A DNA stretch of 9,851 bases, from the NCBI GenBank assembly GCA_027051315.1, contig JALTZE010000192.1, positions 3,000-12,850 on the forward strand, given 5' to 3'. Each line of letters starts with the position of its first letter. The first letter of the stretch is position 1. This DNA comes from Micavibrio sp. (GTDB taxonomy: Bacteria > Pseudomonadota > Alphaproteobacteria > Micavibrionales > Micavibrionaceae). Under the pieces are notes generated by a model. It had not been told where the DNA came from and searched no databases. It saw only the letters and a list, made by a program, of their open reading frames with translations. Both the position numbers and the translations under genes were made by a program. Positions 1 through 6,613 of the stretch are shown piece by piece.

Positions 1-3
1 CTA

Positions 4-1083
4 TTATTGTTGAATTGTAGATGAAATTGATTTTCCTTTTGATTTTAAATCGATGAAAGCTTCATTTATTCTTTCTATCATTGATTCTTCACATTGACGT
101 AGCCATTTTCTTGGGTCATATAGTTTTTTATATGGAGTGCCATCTTCAGGGTCAATCTGGTTCATGAATGCTTTTTTATTTGTTTCAACATAATTAAGCA
201 TAGGTTTTGAGAAGGCAAATTGTGTATCAGTATCTATGTTCATTTTAAATACTCCATAACTTATTGCTTCTTCTATTTTTTCTTTTTCTGAACCTGAACC
301 ACCGTGAAAAACTAAATCAAGTGGTTTGGGCTTTGTATTAAGTTTTTCTTCAATCAGTTTTTGTGAATTGTGAAGTATTTCTGGTCTTAGAATTACATTC
401 CCTGGTTTATAAACGCCATGGACATTACCAAAAGAAGCGGCTAAAGAGAAATGTCCTATTGGTGAGAGTTTTTGATATGCTTCCATGCAATGTTCGGGTT
501 GAGTATATAATTTATCATTATCAATATCATCAGAGCCTACGCCATCTTCTTCACCGCCAGTTACGCCAAGCTCTATTTCGATAGACATACCAATTTTTGC
601 CATTCTTTCAAGAAGCCTTGCTGATTCAGAAAGGTTAAAGTCTATATCCTCTTCGGAAAGGTCAAGCATATGAGAGCTAAATAAAGGCTTGCCTGTTTGT
701 TCATAAAATTCTTCGCCGTGGTCGAGTAATGCTTCTATCCATGGAATTAACTTTTTATTAGCATGGTCAGTGTGGAGTATAACACATATTCCGTAATGTT
801 TAGCTAATAGGTGAACATGTTTGGCTGCGGATACTGCCCCTAGTACTTTTGCTTGAAAGCTATCGTCCATTCCTTTACCTGCATAAAATTCTGCACCACC
901 ATTTGAAAGTTGAATGATAATATCAGATTTGTTTTTTGCAGCAGCTTCCATAACGGCATTAATGGAATTTGTACCTACCACATTTATTGCAGGAAGTGCA
1001 TAACCACCTTCTTTGCATGCATTGATAAGTTTAATATAGTTATCACCGCTTACCACGCCTGATTTTATAGTATGGTTTTTCAT
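4..1083 (-). CDS. fba: Class II (FbaA-type, class IIA) fructose-bisphosphate aldolase
   Basis: Zinc-dependent aldolase that cleaves fructose 1,6-bisphosphate to glyceraldehyde 3-phosphate and dihydroxyacetone phosphate in the cytosol, or runs in reverse in gluconeogenesis. At 359 residues it equals the length of E. coli FbaA and shares its signature blocks. LHTDH (103-107) gives the catalytic Asp106 and zinc ligand His107; IEIELGVTGGEEDG (168-181) gives Glu171 and the Glu178-Glu179 pair; GNVHGVYKPGN has His222; VFHGGSGS has His260; NIDTDTQ (282-288) binds substrate phosphate. All catalytic and metal positions are intact. It is last in the tkt-gap-fba operon, 34 bp after gap, with an AAGGAA ribosome site (complement of 1091-1096) 7 nt before ATG. 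Tandem stops TAA TAG close it at positions 6-1. Seen: motifs and length. Inferred: the E. coli-like class IIA type is unusual for alphaproteobacteria, which more often carry class I or CbbA-like class IIB enzymes. Confidence 0.97.
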   Translation of the reverse strand: MKNHTIKSGVVSGDNYIKLINACKEGGYALPAINVVGTNSINAVMEAAAKNKSDIIIQLSNGGAEFYAGKGMDDSFQAKVLGAVSAAKHVHLLAKHYGICVILHTDHANKKLIPWIEALLDHGEEFYEQTGKPLFSSHMLDLSEEDIDFNLSESARLLERMAKIGMSIEIELGVTGGEEDGVGSDDIDNDKLYTQPEHCMEAYQKLSPIGHFSLAASFGNVHGVYKPGNVILRPEILHNSQKLIEEKLNTKPKPLDLVFHGGSGSEKEKIEEAISYGVFKMNIDTDTQFAFSKPMLNYVETNKKAFMNQIDPEDGTPYKKLYDPRKWLRQCEESMIERINEAFIDLKSKGKSISSTIQQ

Positions 1084-1117
1084 TGTTTCATTCCTTAATA
1101 ATTAATGTGTCCTGACC

Positions 1118-2128
1118 TTAACCAATTTTTATCATTTTTGATGCTGTGTCTAACATACGATTTGAAAATCCCCATTCATTGTCGTACCAGCTCATGACCC
1201 TTACCATTGTGTCATTAATCACTTTAGTTCCTGCAAGGGAAAAAATTGAAGAATGTGGATTATGGTTAAAATCGGTCGATACTAATGGTTCGTCATAACA
1301 ATCTAAAATACCTGCAAGCTCACTTTGAACTGCTGATTTAATTGCATTATTGATTTCATCTACGCTAGTTTTTCTCGATGCAACAAATTTTAAATCAACG
1401 AGAGATACGTTGGGAGTTGGAACACGAATTGCTACGCCGTCAAGTTTGCCATTTAGCTCAGGAAGAACTTTCCCAACTGCTTTTGCTGCACCAGTAGAGG
1501 TCGGTATCATGTTAGTTGCACCGGCTCTTGCTCTGTGTAAATCTTTATGCATTGTATCAACAATTCTTTGGTCACCAGTATATGAATGAATTGTTGTCAT
1601 AAAGCCATGTTCTATCCCCACAGCTTTATGAATAGCATATGCAACAGGTGCTAAACAATTTGTAGTGCATGAAGCATTAGAAATAATTTTGTGTTCTGCT
1701 GTAATTTTATCGCTATTTACCCCGTAAACTACGGTTATATCTTCATCTGTTGCGGGTGCGGATATAAGAACCTTATTTGCACCTGCTTGAATGTGTTTTG
1801 ATGCATCTTCACGTTTTGTAAATATACCTGAACATTCAAAGACAATATCTATATCCATTTCTTTCCATGGCAGGGAAGAAGGGTTTTTTTCTCTAATCAC
1901 TTTTATGGGTTTGCCATCAATCAATAATGTATCATCGTCTTGGATTGTTACATCATATGGGAATATACCATGTACGGAATCATATTTAAGTAAATGAGCA
2001 TTTGTTTTGATATCTGCTAGGTCATTTATTGCTACAATATCAAAATCTTCATTAGCTGATTCAAAATATGCTCTTAAAACTAATCGTCCTATACGTCCGA
2101 ATCCGTTAATTGCTATTTTTGCAGTCAT
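1118..2128 (-). CDS. gap: Glyceraldehyde-3-phosphate dehydrogenase, type I
   Basis: Tetrameric cytosolic enzyme that oxidises and phosphorylates glyceraldehyde 3-phosphate to 1,3-bisphosphoglycerate with reduction of NAD. The 336-residue length is normal. The N-terminal Rossmann motif NGFGRIGR spans residues 8-15; Asp36 in AIND at the end of the second strand suggests preference for NAD over NADP. The active site SNASCTTNC puts the catalytic Cys at 154, and His181 in TTIHSYTGDQ is the activating base. The C-terminal SWYDNEWGFSNRM block is present. The start is fixed by translational coupling: the tkt stop TAA (2131-2129) directly abuts this ATG, and a GGAG site inside the tkt 3' end (complement of 2137-2140) lies 8 nt upstream. 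The next operon gene is fba, not pgk. A phosphorylating glycolytic role is favoured over erythrose-4-phosphate dehydrogenase (Epd), but the sequence alone does not rule out some activity on that substrate. Confidence 0.97.
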   Translation of the reverse strand: MTAKIAINGFGRIGRLVLRAYFESANEDFDIVAINDLADIKTNAHLLKYDSVHGIFPYDVTIQDDDTLLIDGKPIKVIREKNPSSLPWKEMDIDIVFECSGIFTKREDASKHIQAGANKVLISAPATDEDITVVYGVNSDKITAEHKIISNASCTTNCLAPVAYAIHKAVGIEHGFMTTIHSYTGDQRIVDTMHKDLHRARAGATNMIPTSTGAAKAVGKVLPELNGKLDGVAIRVPTPNVSLVDLKFVASRKTSVDEINNAIKSAVQSELAGILDCYDEPLVSTDFNHNPHSSIFSLAGTKVINDTMVRVMSWYDNEWGFSNRMLDTASKMIKIG

Positions 2129-4138
2129 TTATATTGCTCCTTTTATTGAGTTTATTATTCTTTCTGAAGTTATACCGAAATGTTTATATAATTGTGGGGC
2201 TGGTGCAGATGCGCCGAAACTGCTCATTCCGATAAATATACCATCAGAGCCTATAAATCTATCCCAACCCATTCTGATTCCTGCTTCTATGGCGAGTTTT
2301 ACTGTATCTTTACTTCCAAGAATCTCTGCTTTGTATTCTTCGGATTGTTCTTCGAATAATTCAAAGCATGGAACTGATATTACTCTGGTTGCTATACCAT
2401 CATTTTCAAGATGTTTTTGGGCTTGGATTGCTATTTCTACTTCTGAACCTGTTGCGAATATTAAGGCTTTTGGCTCCGATGAACTATCAGAGATAATATA
2501 AGCACCTTTGGCGGATTTGTTATTATTTATATCATCGCGTAATGTTGGAATTCCTTGTCTGGTCAGAGCCATCAAAGTTGGAGCATCTTTTCTATTTATT
2601 GCTATTTCCCAACATTCTGCAGTTTCAATGCCATCTGCTGGTCTCATAACCATTAGGTTGGGGATAGCCCTTAAAGAAGCGAGATGTTCTACTGGCTGGT
2701 GCGTTGGTCCATCTTCGCCAAGTCCGATTGAATCATGGGTCATTACGTGTATAACTCTTGTTCCCATAAGAGCTCCAAGTCTTATTGCAGCTCGGCTATA
2801 ATCGGCAAAACTCATAAAAGTACCTGCGTAAGGAACAATTCCGCCGTGAAGAGATAATCCATTCATTATTGCTGCCATAGCATGTTCACGAACACCGTAA
2901 TTAATATATTGACCACCATAATTATTGGTATCTAATATTTTTTCTCCTTTAACATATGTGTTGTTTGAGCCAGTAAGGTCAGCCGAGCCGCCAATAAGGA
3001 AATCAACATTAGGTACTATTTTTTCAAGTGTTTTTCCTGATGCTGCTCTGGTTGCTAATTTTGGTTCTTCTGATAAGCAATATTGTTTTGCTTGTTTTAT
3101 ATTTTCTACAATTTCGGTGGAATAATCTCCTGAAAGTTGTTTTAAGAATTTTTCTTTATTATTGTTATTTTCTAGTCTTGTTTCCCATTCTGACCTTTCT
3201 TTTGCTCCTTTTGAACCGATATTGCGCCAGTATGATAATATGTTTTCAGGTATTTCAAAAGGTTCATATGCCCAGCCAAGCCTTTCTTTGGTTAGTTTTA
3301 TTTCTTCTTCCCCTAGTGGTGAGCCATGACATGACGATGTACCTTCTTTATTAGGAGAGCCAAAGCCTATTTTTGTTTTGCATGATATTAAGCTGGGAGT
3401 ATTTGTTTGCTTTGCTTTTTTGATTGCTGCTTCTATTTCATCTGGATTATGCCCATCAACTCTTTGTGTGTCCCAGCCGTATGATTCAAAGCGTTTGAGT
3501 GTATCTTCGGTAAAAGAAAGTTCTGTACTTCCATCAATTGTTATATCATTATCATCGTAAAGAACGATAAGTTTTGATAGTTTCATATGACCCGCAATGG
3601 CGCATGCTTCGTGACTGATACCTTCCATTAAATCACCATCACCGCATAATACATATGTGTAATGATTTACAAGTTCATCACCATATTTAGCGTTTAAATT
3701 TCTTTCTGCTATCGCAAAGCCTATAGATGTTGAAATACCTTGTCCCAAAGGTCCAGTTGTCATTTCAATACCTGCATCTGGTTCAAATTCAGGATGACCT
3801 GCTGTTAATGCGCCTAGCTGTCTGAAATTTTTAATTTGTTCTATCGTTACTTTTTCATATCCTGTAAGATAGTTAAGGGAATATAGAAGCATTGAGCCAT
3901 GTCCTCCTGATAATATCATGCGGTCCCTGTCCGCCCATTCAGGATTTAATGCATCGAATTTAAGAAATTTTGTGTAAAGGACAGTTGCTACATCGGCCAT
4001 TCCCATTGGCATACCTGGATGTCCGCTATTTGCTTTTTGCACTGCATCCATTGATAATGCTCTTATTGAATTGGCTAAATCTTTATGAGATGGTGATTGT
4101 TGATTATCATTTTCTATTTTTATTGATGGCATATTCAT
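2129..4138 (-). CDS. tkt: Transketolase
   Basis: Thiamine-diphosphate enzyme that moves two-carbon ketol units between sugar phosphates, joining the non-oxidative pentose phosphate pathway to glycolysis. The 669-residue length fits the family. The N-terminal pyrophosphate domain shows ALSMDAVQKANSGHPG with His40, LSGGHGS with His80, TAGHPE with His115, and GDGDLMEG (166-173) followed by DDNDITIDG, giving Mg ligands Asp167 and Asn197. His271 lies in the CHGSPLG block. The middle pyrimidine domain has GVREHAM with the cofactor-activating Glu418. The C-terminal domain ends near GAI at the operon junction. The N-terminus is about 14 residues longer than E. coli TktA and starts MNMP; Met3 is an alternative start. 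No strong ribosome site precedes the ATG, as the AAGGAAA (complement of 4163-4169) is 24 nt away. First gene of the tkt-gap-fba operon, reading away from the zapA operon. Confidence 0.97.
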   Translation of the reverse strand: MNMPSIKIENDNQQSPSHKDLANSIRALSMDAVQKANSGHPGMPMGMADVATVLYTKFLKFDALNPEWADRDRMILSGGHGSMLLYSLNYLTGYEKVTIEQIKNFRQLGALTAGHPEFEPDAGIEMTTGPLGQGISTSIGFAIAERNLNAKYGDELVNHYTYVLCGDGDLMEGISHEACAIAGHMKLSKLIVLYDDNDITIDGSTELSFTEDTLKRFESYGWDTQRVDGHNPDEIEAAIKKAKQTNTPSLISCKTKIGFGSPNKEGTSSCHGSPLGEEEIKLTKERLGWAYEPFEIPENILSYWRNIGSKGAKERSEWETRLENNNNKEKFLKQLSGDYSTEIVENIKQAKQYCLSEEPKLATRAASGKTLEKIVPNVDFLIGGSADLTGSNNTYVKGEKILDTNNYGGQYINYGVREHAMAAIMNGLSLHGGIVPYAGTFMSFADYSRAAIRLGALMGTRVIHVMTHDSIGLGEDGPTHQPVEHLASLRAIPNLMVMRPADGIETAECWEIAINRKDAPTLMALTRQGIPTLRDDINNNKSAKGAYIISDSSSEPKALIFATGSEVEIAIQAQKHLENDGIATRVISVPCFELFEEQSEEYKAEILGSKDTVKLAIEAGIRMGWDRFIGSDGIFIGMSSFGASAPAPQLYKHFGITSERIINSIKGAI
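2136..2144 (-). promoter_or_regulatory. Ribosome binding site of gap inside the tkt 3' end
   Basis: On the minus strand this reads AAAAGGAGC, a near-perfect Shine-Dalgarno 8 nt before the gap ATG. It lies within the last codons of tkt, and the tkt stop and gap start are directly adjacent (TAAATG). This supports translational coupling and decides the gap start. Confidence 0.75.
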
Positions 4139-4198
4139 GTCTTTATTACCCGTATTTTTTGTTTTCCTTAAAGCTGGACATTCGCACGCATAGTTTTT

Positions 4199-4251
4199 TA
4201 GGTCAATATTTTATTTAAATTGTGATTAAGTTATCCGAAAATGTTGACCTA
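4199..4251. repeat. Imperfect inverted repeat with 14-bp arms, candidate operator
   Basis: The left arm TAGGTCAATATTTT (4199-4212) is the reverse complement of the right arm AAAATGTTGACCTA (4238-4251) except at one position (4207 against 4243), with a 25-bp spacer. The arms have no following T-run, so a terminator is unlikely; the site lies between divergent starts, so an operator for a dimeric regulator is the simpler reading. The regulator is unknown. Confidence 0.6.
4215..4229. promoter_or_regulatory. CtrA-like box TTAA-N7-TTAA
   Basis: TTAA at 4215-4218 and TTAA at 4226-4229 are separated by exactly 7 bases. This is the known recognition pattern of CtrA, the alphaproteobacterial cell-cycle response regulator. 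It sits in the centre of the inverted repeat and upstream of zapA, an FtsZ-associated gene. The pattern is not rare in such AT-rich DNA: a rough estimate gives about a 5% chance in this gap. No ctrA gene is in the window. Confidence 0.3.
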
Positions 4252-4417
4252 TGGTTATATAAAACAATAATATTCCACCAAAGTATAAAATAATAGTAAT
4301 TTACATCTTAAATTAGTAATTATTTTGGGTAATAGTGTTTGTGTTATTGAGTAATGGTTTATATCTATTGTGAACCTATATTTTATTTTAATTTATTAAA
4401 TATAGAGGGCTAAAATA

Positions 4418-4642
4418 ATGTCGGCTTCATCGATAAAAAGTGCATTGAACTATTTGAATCAAAGGATAGATGAGCTTGAAAAAATATCCATTAATTGTGA
4501 AAAACAGCTTTGTAATCAGCAAATAGATATGTTTTCTGATGCTTCTTTTCATGCTAATGAAAATATGATTGATAAGGATATAGTTAAAGAAAAACTTGAT
4601 AAGACTATTGAAACTGTCGAGAAAATACTTAAGGAAGGTTAA
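4418..4642 (+). CDS. Small coiled-coil protein upstream of zapA (DUF4164-like)
   Basis: A 74-residue protein with no signal peptide or membrane segment. The N-terminal half (about 4-30) is a predicted heptad-bearing helix, with NYLNQRIDELEKI showing hydrophobic residues at heptad spacing. A polar loop with MFSDASFHANEN follows, then a second amphipathic helix (about 53-72, VKEKLDKTIETVEKIL). An AGAGGG site at 4404-4409 lies 8 nt before the ATG, and the stop is 2 bp before zapA, so the two are co-translated. In alphaproteobacteria a small DUF4164-family coiled-coil gene often sits between tkt and zapA; I assign it to that group by position, size and helix pattern, not by a strong motif. A role with ZapA at the division ring is an inference from context. 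Confidence 0.85.
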   Translation: MSASSIKSALNYLNQRIDELEKISINCEKQLCNQQIDMFSDASFHANENMIDKDIVKEKLDKTIETVEKILKEG

Positions 4643-4644
4643 TA

Positions 4645-4989
4645 ATGGCGGACGTTACATTAAATATAAATGAAAGAAATTATAGTATTGGGTGTGATGA
4701 TGGTCAGGAAAATAGAGTTTTAGAATTAGGAAATTTTATAGACCATAAAATTAGAGAGCTTAAAAAATCAGGAGCAAGTGGCAGTGAATCTCATATGCTT
4801 ATGCTTGCTTCTTTGGTTATGGCTGATGAAATATACGAGCTTAGAGAAAATTTAAGGCAGGCTAATGCCGCTTTTGCTCAGTTAAGTAGAGATGCTATAT
4901 CACAAAAAGATGAAGAGATTATTACTGACGCTATACATCATTTAGCTTCTAGAATAGATTCTATATCTGAAAGATTGCATAACGGTTAG
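4645..4989 (+). CDS. zapA: Cell division protein ZapA
   Basis: ZapA binds and bundles FtsZ filaments at the division ring in the cytosol. The 114-residue protein shows the family order: an N-terminal beta-rich globular part with VTLNINERNYSIGCDDGQE (residues 4-22, close to the ZapA pattern ending in cDGqE), the LASLVMADEIYELRE helix (about 54-68), and a C-terminal coiled coil to the end, where ZapA forms dimers and tetramers. An AAGGAAGG site (4631-4638) lies 6 nt before the ATG and overlaps the end of the upstream small gene, which stops 2 bp earlier. Downstream is the 6S RNA, whose -35 element falls in the last zapA codons. The zapA, 6S RNA, cyclo-ligase order is widely conserved in proteobacteria and supports the call. 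Confidence 0.93.
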   Translation: MADVTLNINERNYSIGCDDGQENRVLELGNFIDHKIRELKKSGASGSESHMLMLASLVMADEIYELRENLRQANAAFAQLSRDAISQKDEEIITDAIHHLASRIDSISERLHNG

Positions 4990-5003
4990 TTTTGCACTAT
5001 ATA
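4975..5003 (+). promoter_or_regulatory. Sigma70-type promoter for 6S RNA
   Basis: TTGCAT (4975-4980) and TATATA (4998-5003) are spaced 17 bp apart, a good match to the housekeeping consensus. Transcription would begin near 5010-5011, just ahead of the 6S RNA. The -35 overlaps the 3' end of zapA. The start site has not been mapped. Confidence 0.6.
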
Positions 5004-5009
5004 TCCTTA

Positions 5010-5211
5010 ATTAACCTCTGAGATTTTTTTGGGGGGCTGCGGAGTTTGTGATAGTATTTATCTCGGCGACCGATGTTTTTTCGCTAGGGAGCTGTCCCTG
5101 TTTTTGATTGCTGATTTGTTCGGAATCTCTTACATATGGCGCCCACCTATTTAATAGGGTCACGCGAAGATATCTAAGCTACACGGCTTTTGCGGCTCTG
5201 ACCTTTTTTTT
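5010..5211 (+). ncRNA. ssrS: 6S RNA (SsrS)
   Basis: 6S RNA binds the housekeeping RNA polymerase holoenzyme by mimicking an open promoter and moderates transcription in stationary phase. Hand folding gives a long closing helix: GGGGGGCUGCGGAG (5031-5044) pairs with CUUUUGCGGCUCUGACC (5187-5203) with small bulges, then GUG-A-UAG (5048-5054) pairs with CUACAC (5179-5184). Inside are the hairpins AGGGA/UCCCU (5086-5099) and CCUAU/AUAGG (5146-5158). The stretch GCGCCCACCU (5140-5149), with GGGUCACGCG after it, resembles what I recall of alphaproteobacterial 6S RNAs. The location between zapA and 5-formyltetrahydrofolate cyclo-ligase is the classic 6S locus. The 5' end is set from the promoter and may be processed toward 5030; the 3' end is set by the U8 run. 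No protein-coding frame fits this stretch. Confidence 0.85.
5187..5211 (+). terminator. Terminator at the 3' end of 6S RNA
   Basis: The 3' strand of the 6S closing helix (5187-5203), pairing back to 5031-5044, is followed directly by eight T residues (5204-5211). This has the form of an intrinsic terminator made by a long-range helix rather than a local hairpin. Any readthrough would enter ygfA, whose start lies 15 bp downstream. Confidence 0.55.
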
Positions 5212-5226
5212 GGGAGAGTTCTTTTT

Positions 5227-5784
5227 GTGGATAAACAGGCAATCAGACAGGAAGCTTTGAAGTGCAGAAATAATATTGATTTATCAGATGAATCTCCTGA
5301 TGAGGTTTGTAAATTATTTAAAGAAAATTTTGATTTATCAGGAGGTAAAAATATTGCTTTGTACTGGCCGATGGGAAGGGAACTTACTACTTTCCCGATT
5401 ATGGATGAAATAAGTGATTTTTTGTTGCCTGTTATTTTAGAAGATTCAAGGAAGCTTAAATTTGCAAGATTTCAAGGTGAAGATAGGTTGGAAGAATCCC
5501 GCTATGGCGTTTATCAACCTGTTATTGATGAAAAAACAGAATTTTTAGAGCCTGATATAGTTGTTGTTCCTATGCTTGCTTTTGATAGGAAGGGATATAG
5601 GCTTGGTTATGGTGGTGGATATTATGATTGTACTATTAGGGATTTAAGAAAAAGAAAAAAATGTTTAGAAATTGTTGGTATTGCTTATTCAAAACAGGCA
5701 TGTTTATTCTTACTTCCTAAAGAAGAGCATGATGAAAAGATGGATTATATTATTACTTCGAAAGAAATTATAAGTTTTAAATAG
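5227..5784 (+). CDS. ygfA: 5-formyltetrahydrofolate cyclo-ligase
   Basis: Converts 5-formyltetrahydrofolate to 5,10-methenyltetrahydrofolate with ATP, returning a dead-end folate to one-carbon metabolism in the cytosol. At 185 residues it has normal length. Visible family blocks are the N-terminal helix with Arg7 and Arg14, ALYWPMGRELTT (44-55) for substrate and phosphate binding, and VPMLAFDRKGYRLGYGGGYYD (114-134), the signature that binds ATP and Mg. Arg92 lies in the preceding SRYGVYQP block. The start is GTG (5227-5229), chosen because GGGAG (5212-5216) lies 10 nt upstream and no in-frame ATG lies close to the N-terminal helix. It follows 6S RNA as in E. coli ssrS-ygfA; the only visible promoter upstream is that of the 6S RNA, so expression by readthrough is likely. 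The stop is 10 bp before ymdB. Confidence 0.94.
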   Translation: MDKQAIRQEALKCRNNIDLSDESPDEVCKLFKENFDLSGGKNIALYWPMGRELTTFPIMDEISDFLLPVILEDSRKLKFARFQGEDRLEESRYGVYQPVIDEKTEFLEPDIVVVPMLAFDRKGYRLGYGGGYYDCTIRDLRKRKKCLEIVGIAYSKQACLFLLPKEEHDEKMDYIITSKEIISFK

Positions 5785-5794
5785 AAAGTAGCGT

Positions 5795-6595
5795 ATGAAT
5801 ATTGTTTTTATAGGAGATGTAGTAGGGCGTTCAGGTAGGGAAGCGTTTAAAAAACATATTACAACGATAAAGGAAAAATATTCTCCTGATGCTGTGATTG
5901 TTAATGGTGAAAATGCCGCTCATGGTTTTGGTATTACAGAATCCATATGTAAAGAATTTTATGATATCGGGGTAGATTGTATTACTACTGGTAATCATAT
6001 ATGGAGCCAGAGAGAAGTAATTGTATATATAGGTAGGGATAAAAAACTTATTAGACCATTAAATTATCCTGATGATTCACCTGGTAAAGGATATTATGAG
6101 CTTAATGTTTTCGGAGGAAAATTACTTGTTATAAATCTAATGGGTAGAGAATTTATGTATTCAGTTGATTGTCCTTTTAGAAAAATTGATAATTTTTTGA
6201 AGAACTATCGTTTGGGGGGAAATGTTAAAGGGATATTTATTGATTTTCATGCAGAAGTTACCAGTGAAAAAATGGCAATGGCGCATTTCCTTGATGGCAG
6301 AGTTTCGGCAGTAGTTGGAACTCATACACATGTTCCGACTGCTGATGCCCATATACTTCCCAAAGGTACGGCTTTTCAAAGTGATGCTGGTATGACGGGC
6401 GATTATAATGGTGTTATTGGATATACGCCCGAAGCTCCTATTTTTAAATTTCTTAGAAGAATGCCTGGTGAAAGATTTACACCTGCTTCAGGTGAGGGAA
6501 CAGTTTGTGGTACATATATAAAAATTGATGATATATCAGGTAAAGCGATAAAAATATCACCTGTAAGGATAGGTGGAATATTATCGCAGAGCTGA
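5795..6595 (+). CDS. ymdB: YmdB/TIGR00282-family metallophosphoesterase
   Basis: Calcineurin-like binuclear metallophosphoesterase. Characterised members (Bacillus YmdB) hydrolyse 2',3'-cyclic nucleotides and affect biofilm and motility choices; the role in alphaproteobacteria is not established. The 266-residue length is typical. Metal and catalytic residues are all present: Asp8 in FIGDVVGRSG, Glu39-Asn40 in VNGENAAHGFG, Asn67-His68 in TTGNHIWSQ, His152 in IDFHAE, and His177 and His179 in GTHTHVPTAD. There is no signal peptide or membrane segment, so it should act in the cytosol. It starts 10 bp after ygfA and has only a weak ribosome site (GAAAG), which suggests co-translation with ygfA. 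It converges with the minus-strand gene at 6614, with 18 bp between stops and no clear bidirectional terminator. Do not confuse it with the unrelated E. coli YmdB macrodomain protein. Confidence 0.93.
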   Translation: MNIVFIGDVVGRSGREAFKKHITTIKEKYSPDAVIVNGENAAHGFGITESICKEFYDIGVDCITTGNHIWSQREVIVYIGRDKKLIRPLNYPDDSPGKGYYELNVFGGKLLVINLMGREFMYSVDCPFRKIDNFLKNYRLGGNVKGIFIDFHAEVTSEKMAMAHFLDGRVSAVVGTHTHVPTADAHILPKGTAFQSDAGMTGDYNGVIGYTPEAPIFKFLRRMPGERFTPASGEGTVCGTYIKIDDISGKAIKISPVRIGGILSQS

Positions 6596-6613
6596 TTATT
6601 TTTTTATTATTGG

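Larger units (their letters stand above)
4139..4417. promoter_or_regulatory. Divergent promoter region between tkt and the zapA operon
   Basis: This 279-bp, very AT-rich gap separates tkt (leftward) from the small gene at 4418 (rightward), so it should hold promoters for both operons. No open reading frame with a credible start lies in it. It contains an inverted repeat (4199-4251), a TTAA-N7-TTAA box (4215-4229), and a possible rightward sigma70 promoter, TTGACC (4244-4249), 18 bp, TAATAT (4268-4273). The AT content makes any -10 call weak. A leftward TTGACC (complement of 4201-4206) is the mirror image of the rightward one but has no convincing -10 at 16-18 bp. A related TGTGAACCTAT sits at 4369-4379. 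Confidence 0.6.

Noticed and set aside
2007..2501. 164-residue open frame on the plus strand
   Set aside because: It lies wholly antisense to tkt and gap, which have intact family motifs; its protein is rich in Ser and Ile in a way expected from the complement of a coding strand, and no ribosome site is evident.
3028..3354. 108-residue leucine-rich frame on the plus strand that looks like a membrane protein
   Set aside because: It is the complement of the Lys/Glu/Asn-rich part of tkt, which produces runs of Leu and Phe codons; it is not an independent gene.
4991..5226. A small protein gene between zapA and ygfA
   Set aside because: The stretch is full of stops in the plus frames and is better explained by a structured 6S RNA.
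6587..6606. Possible terminator at the end of ymdB (CAG-AG-CTG followed by T-run)
   Set aside because: The only stem is 3 bp with a 2-base loop, which cannot fold; the T-run alone in AT-rich DNA is not enough.
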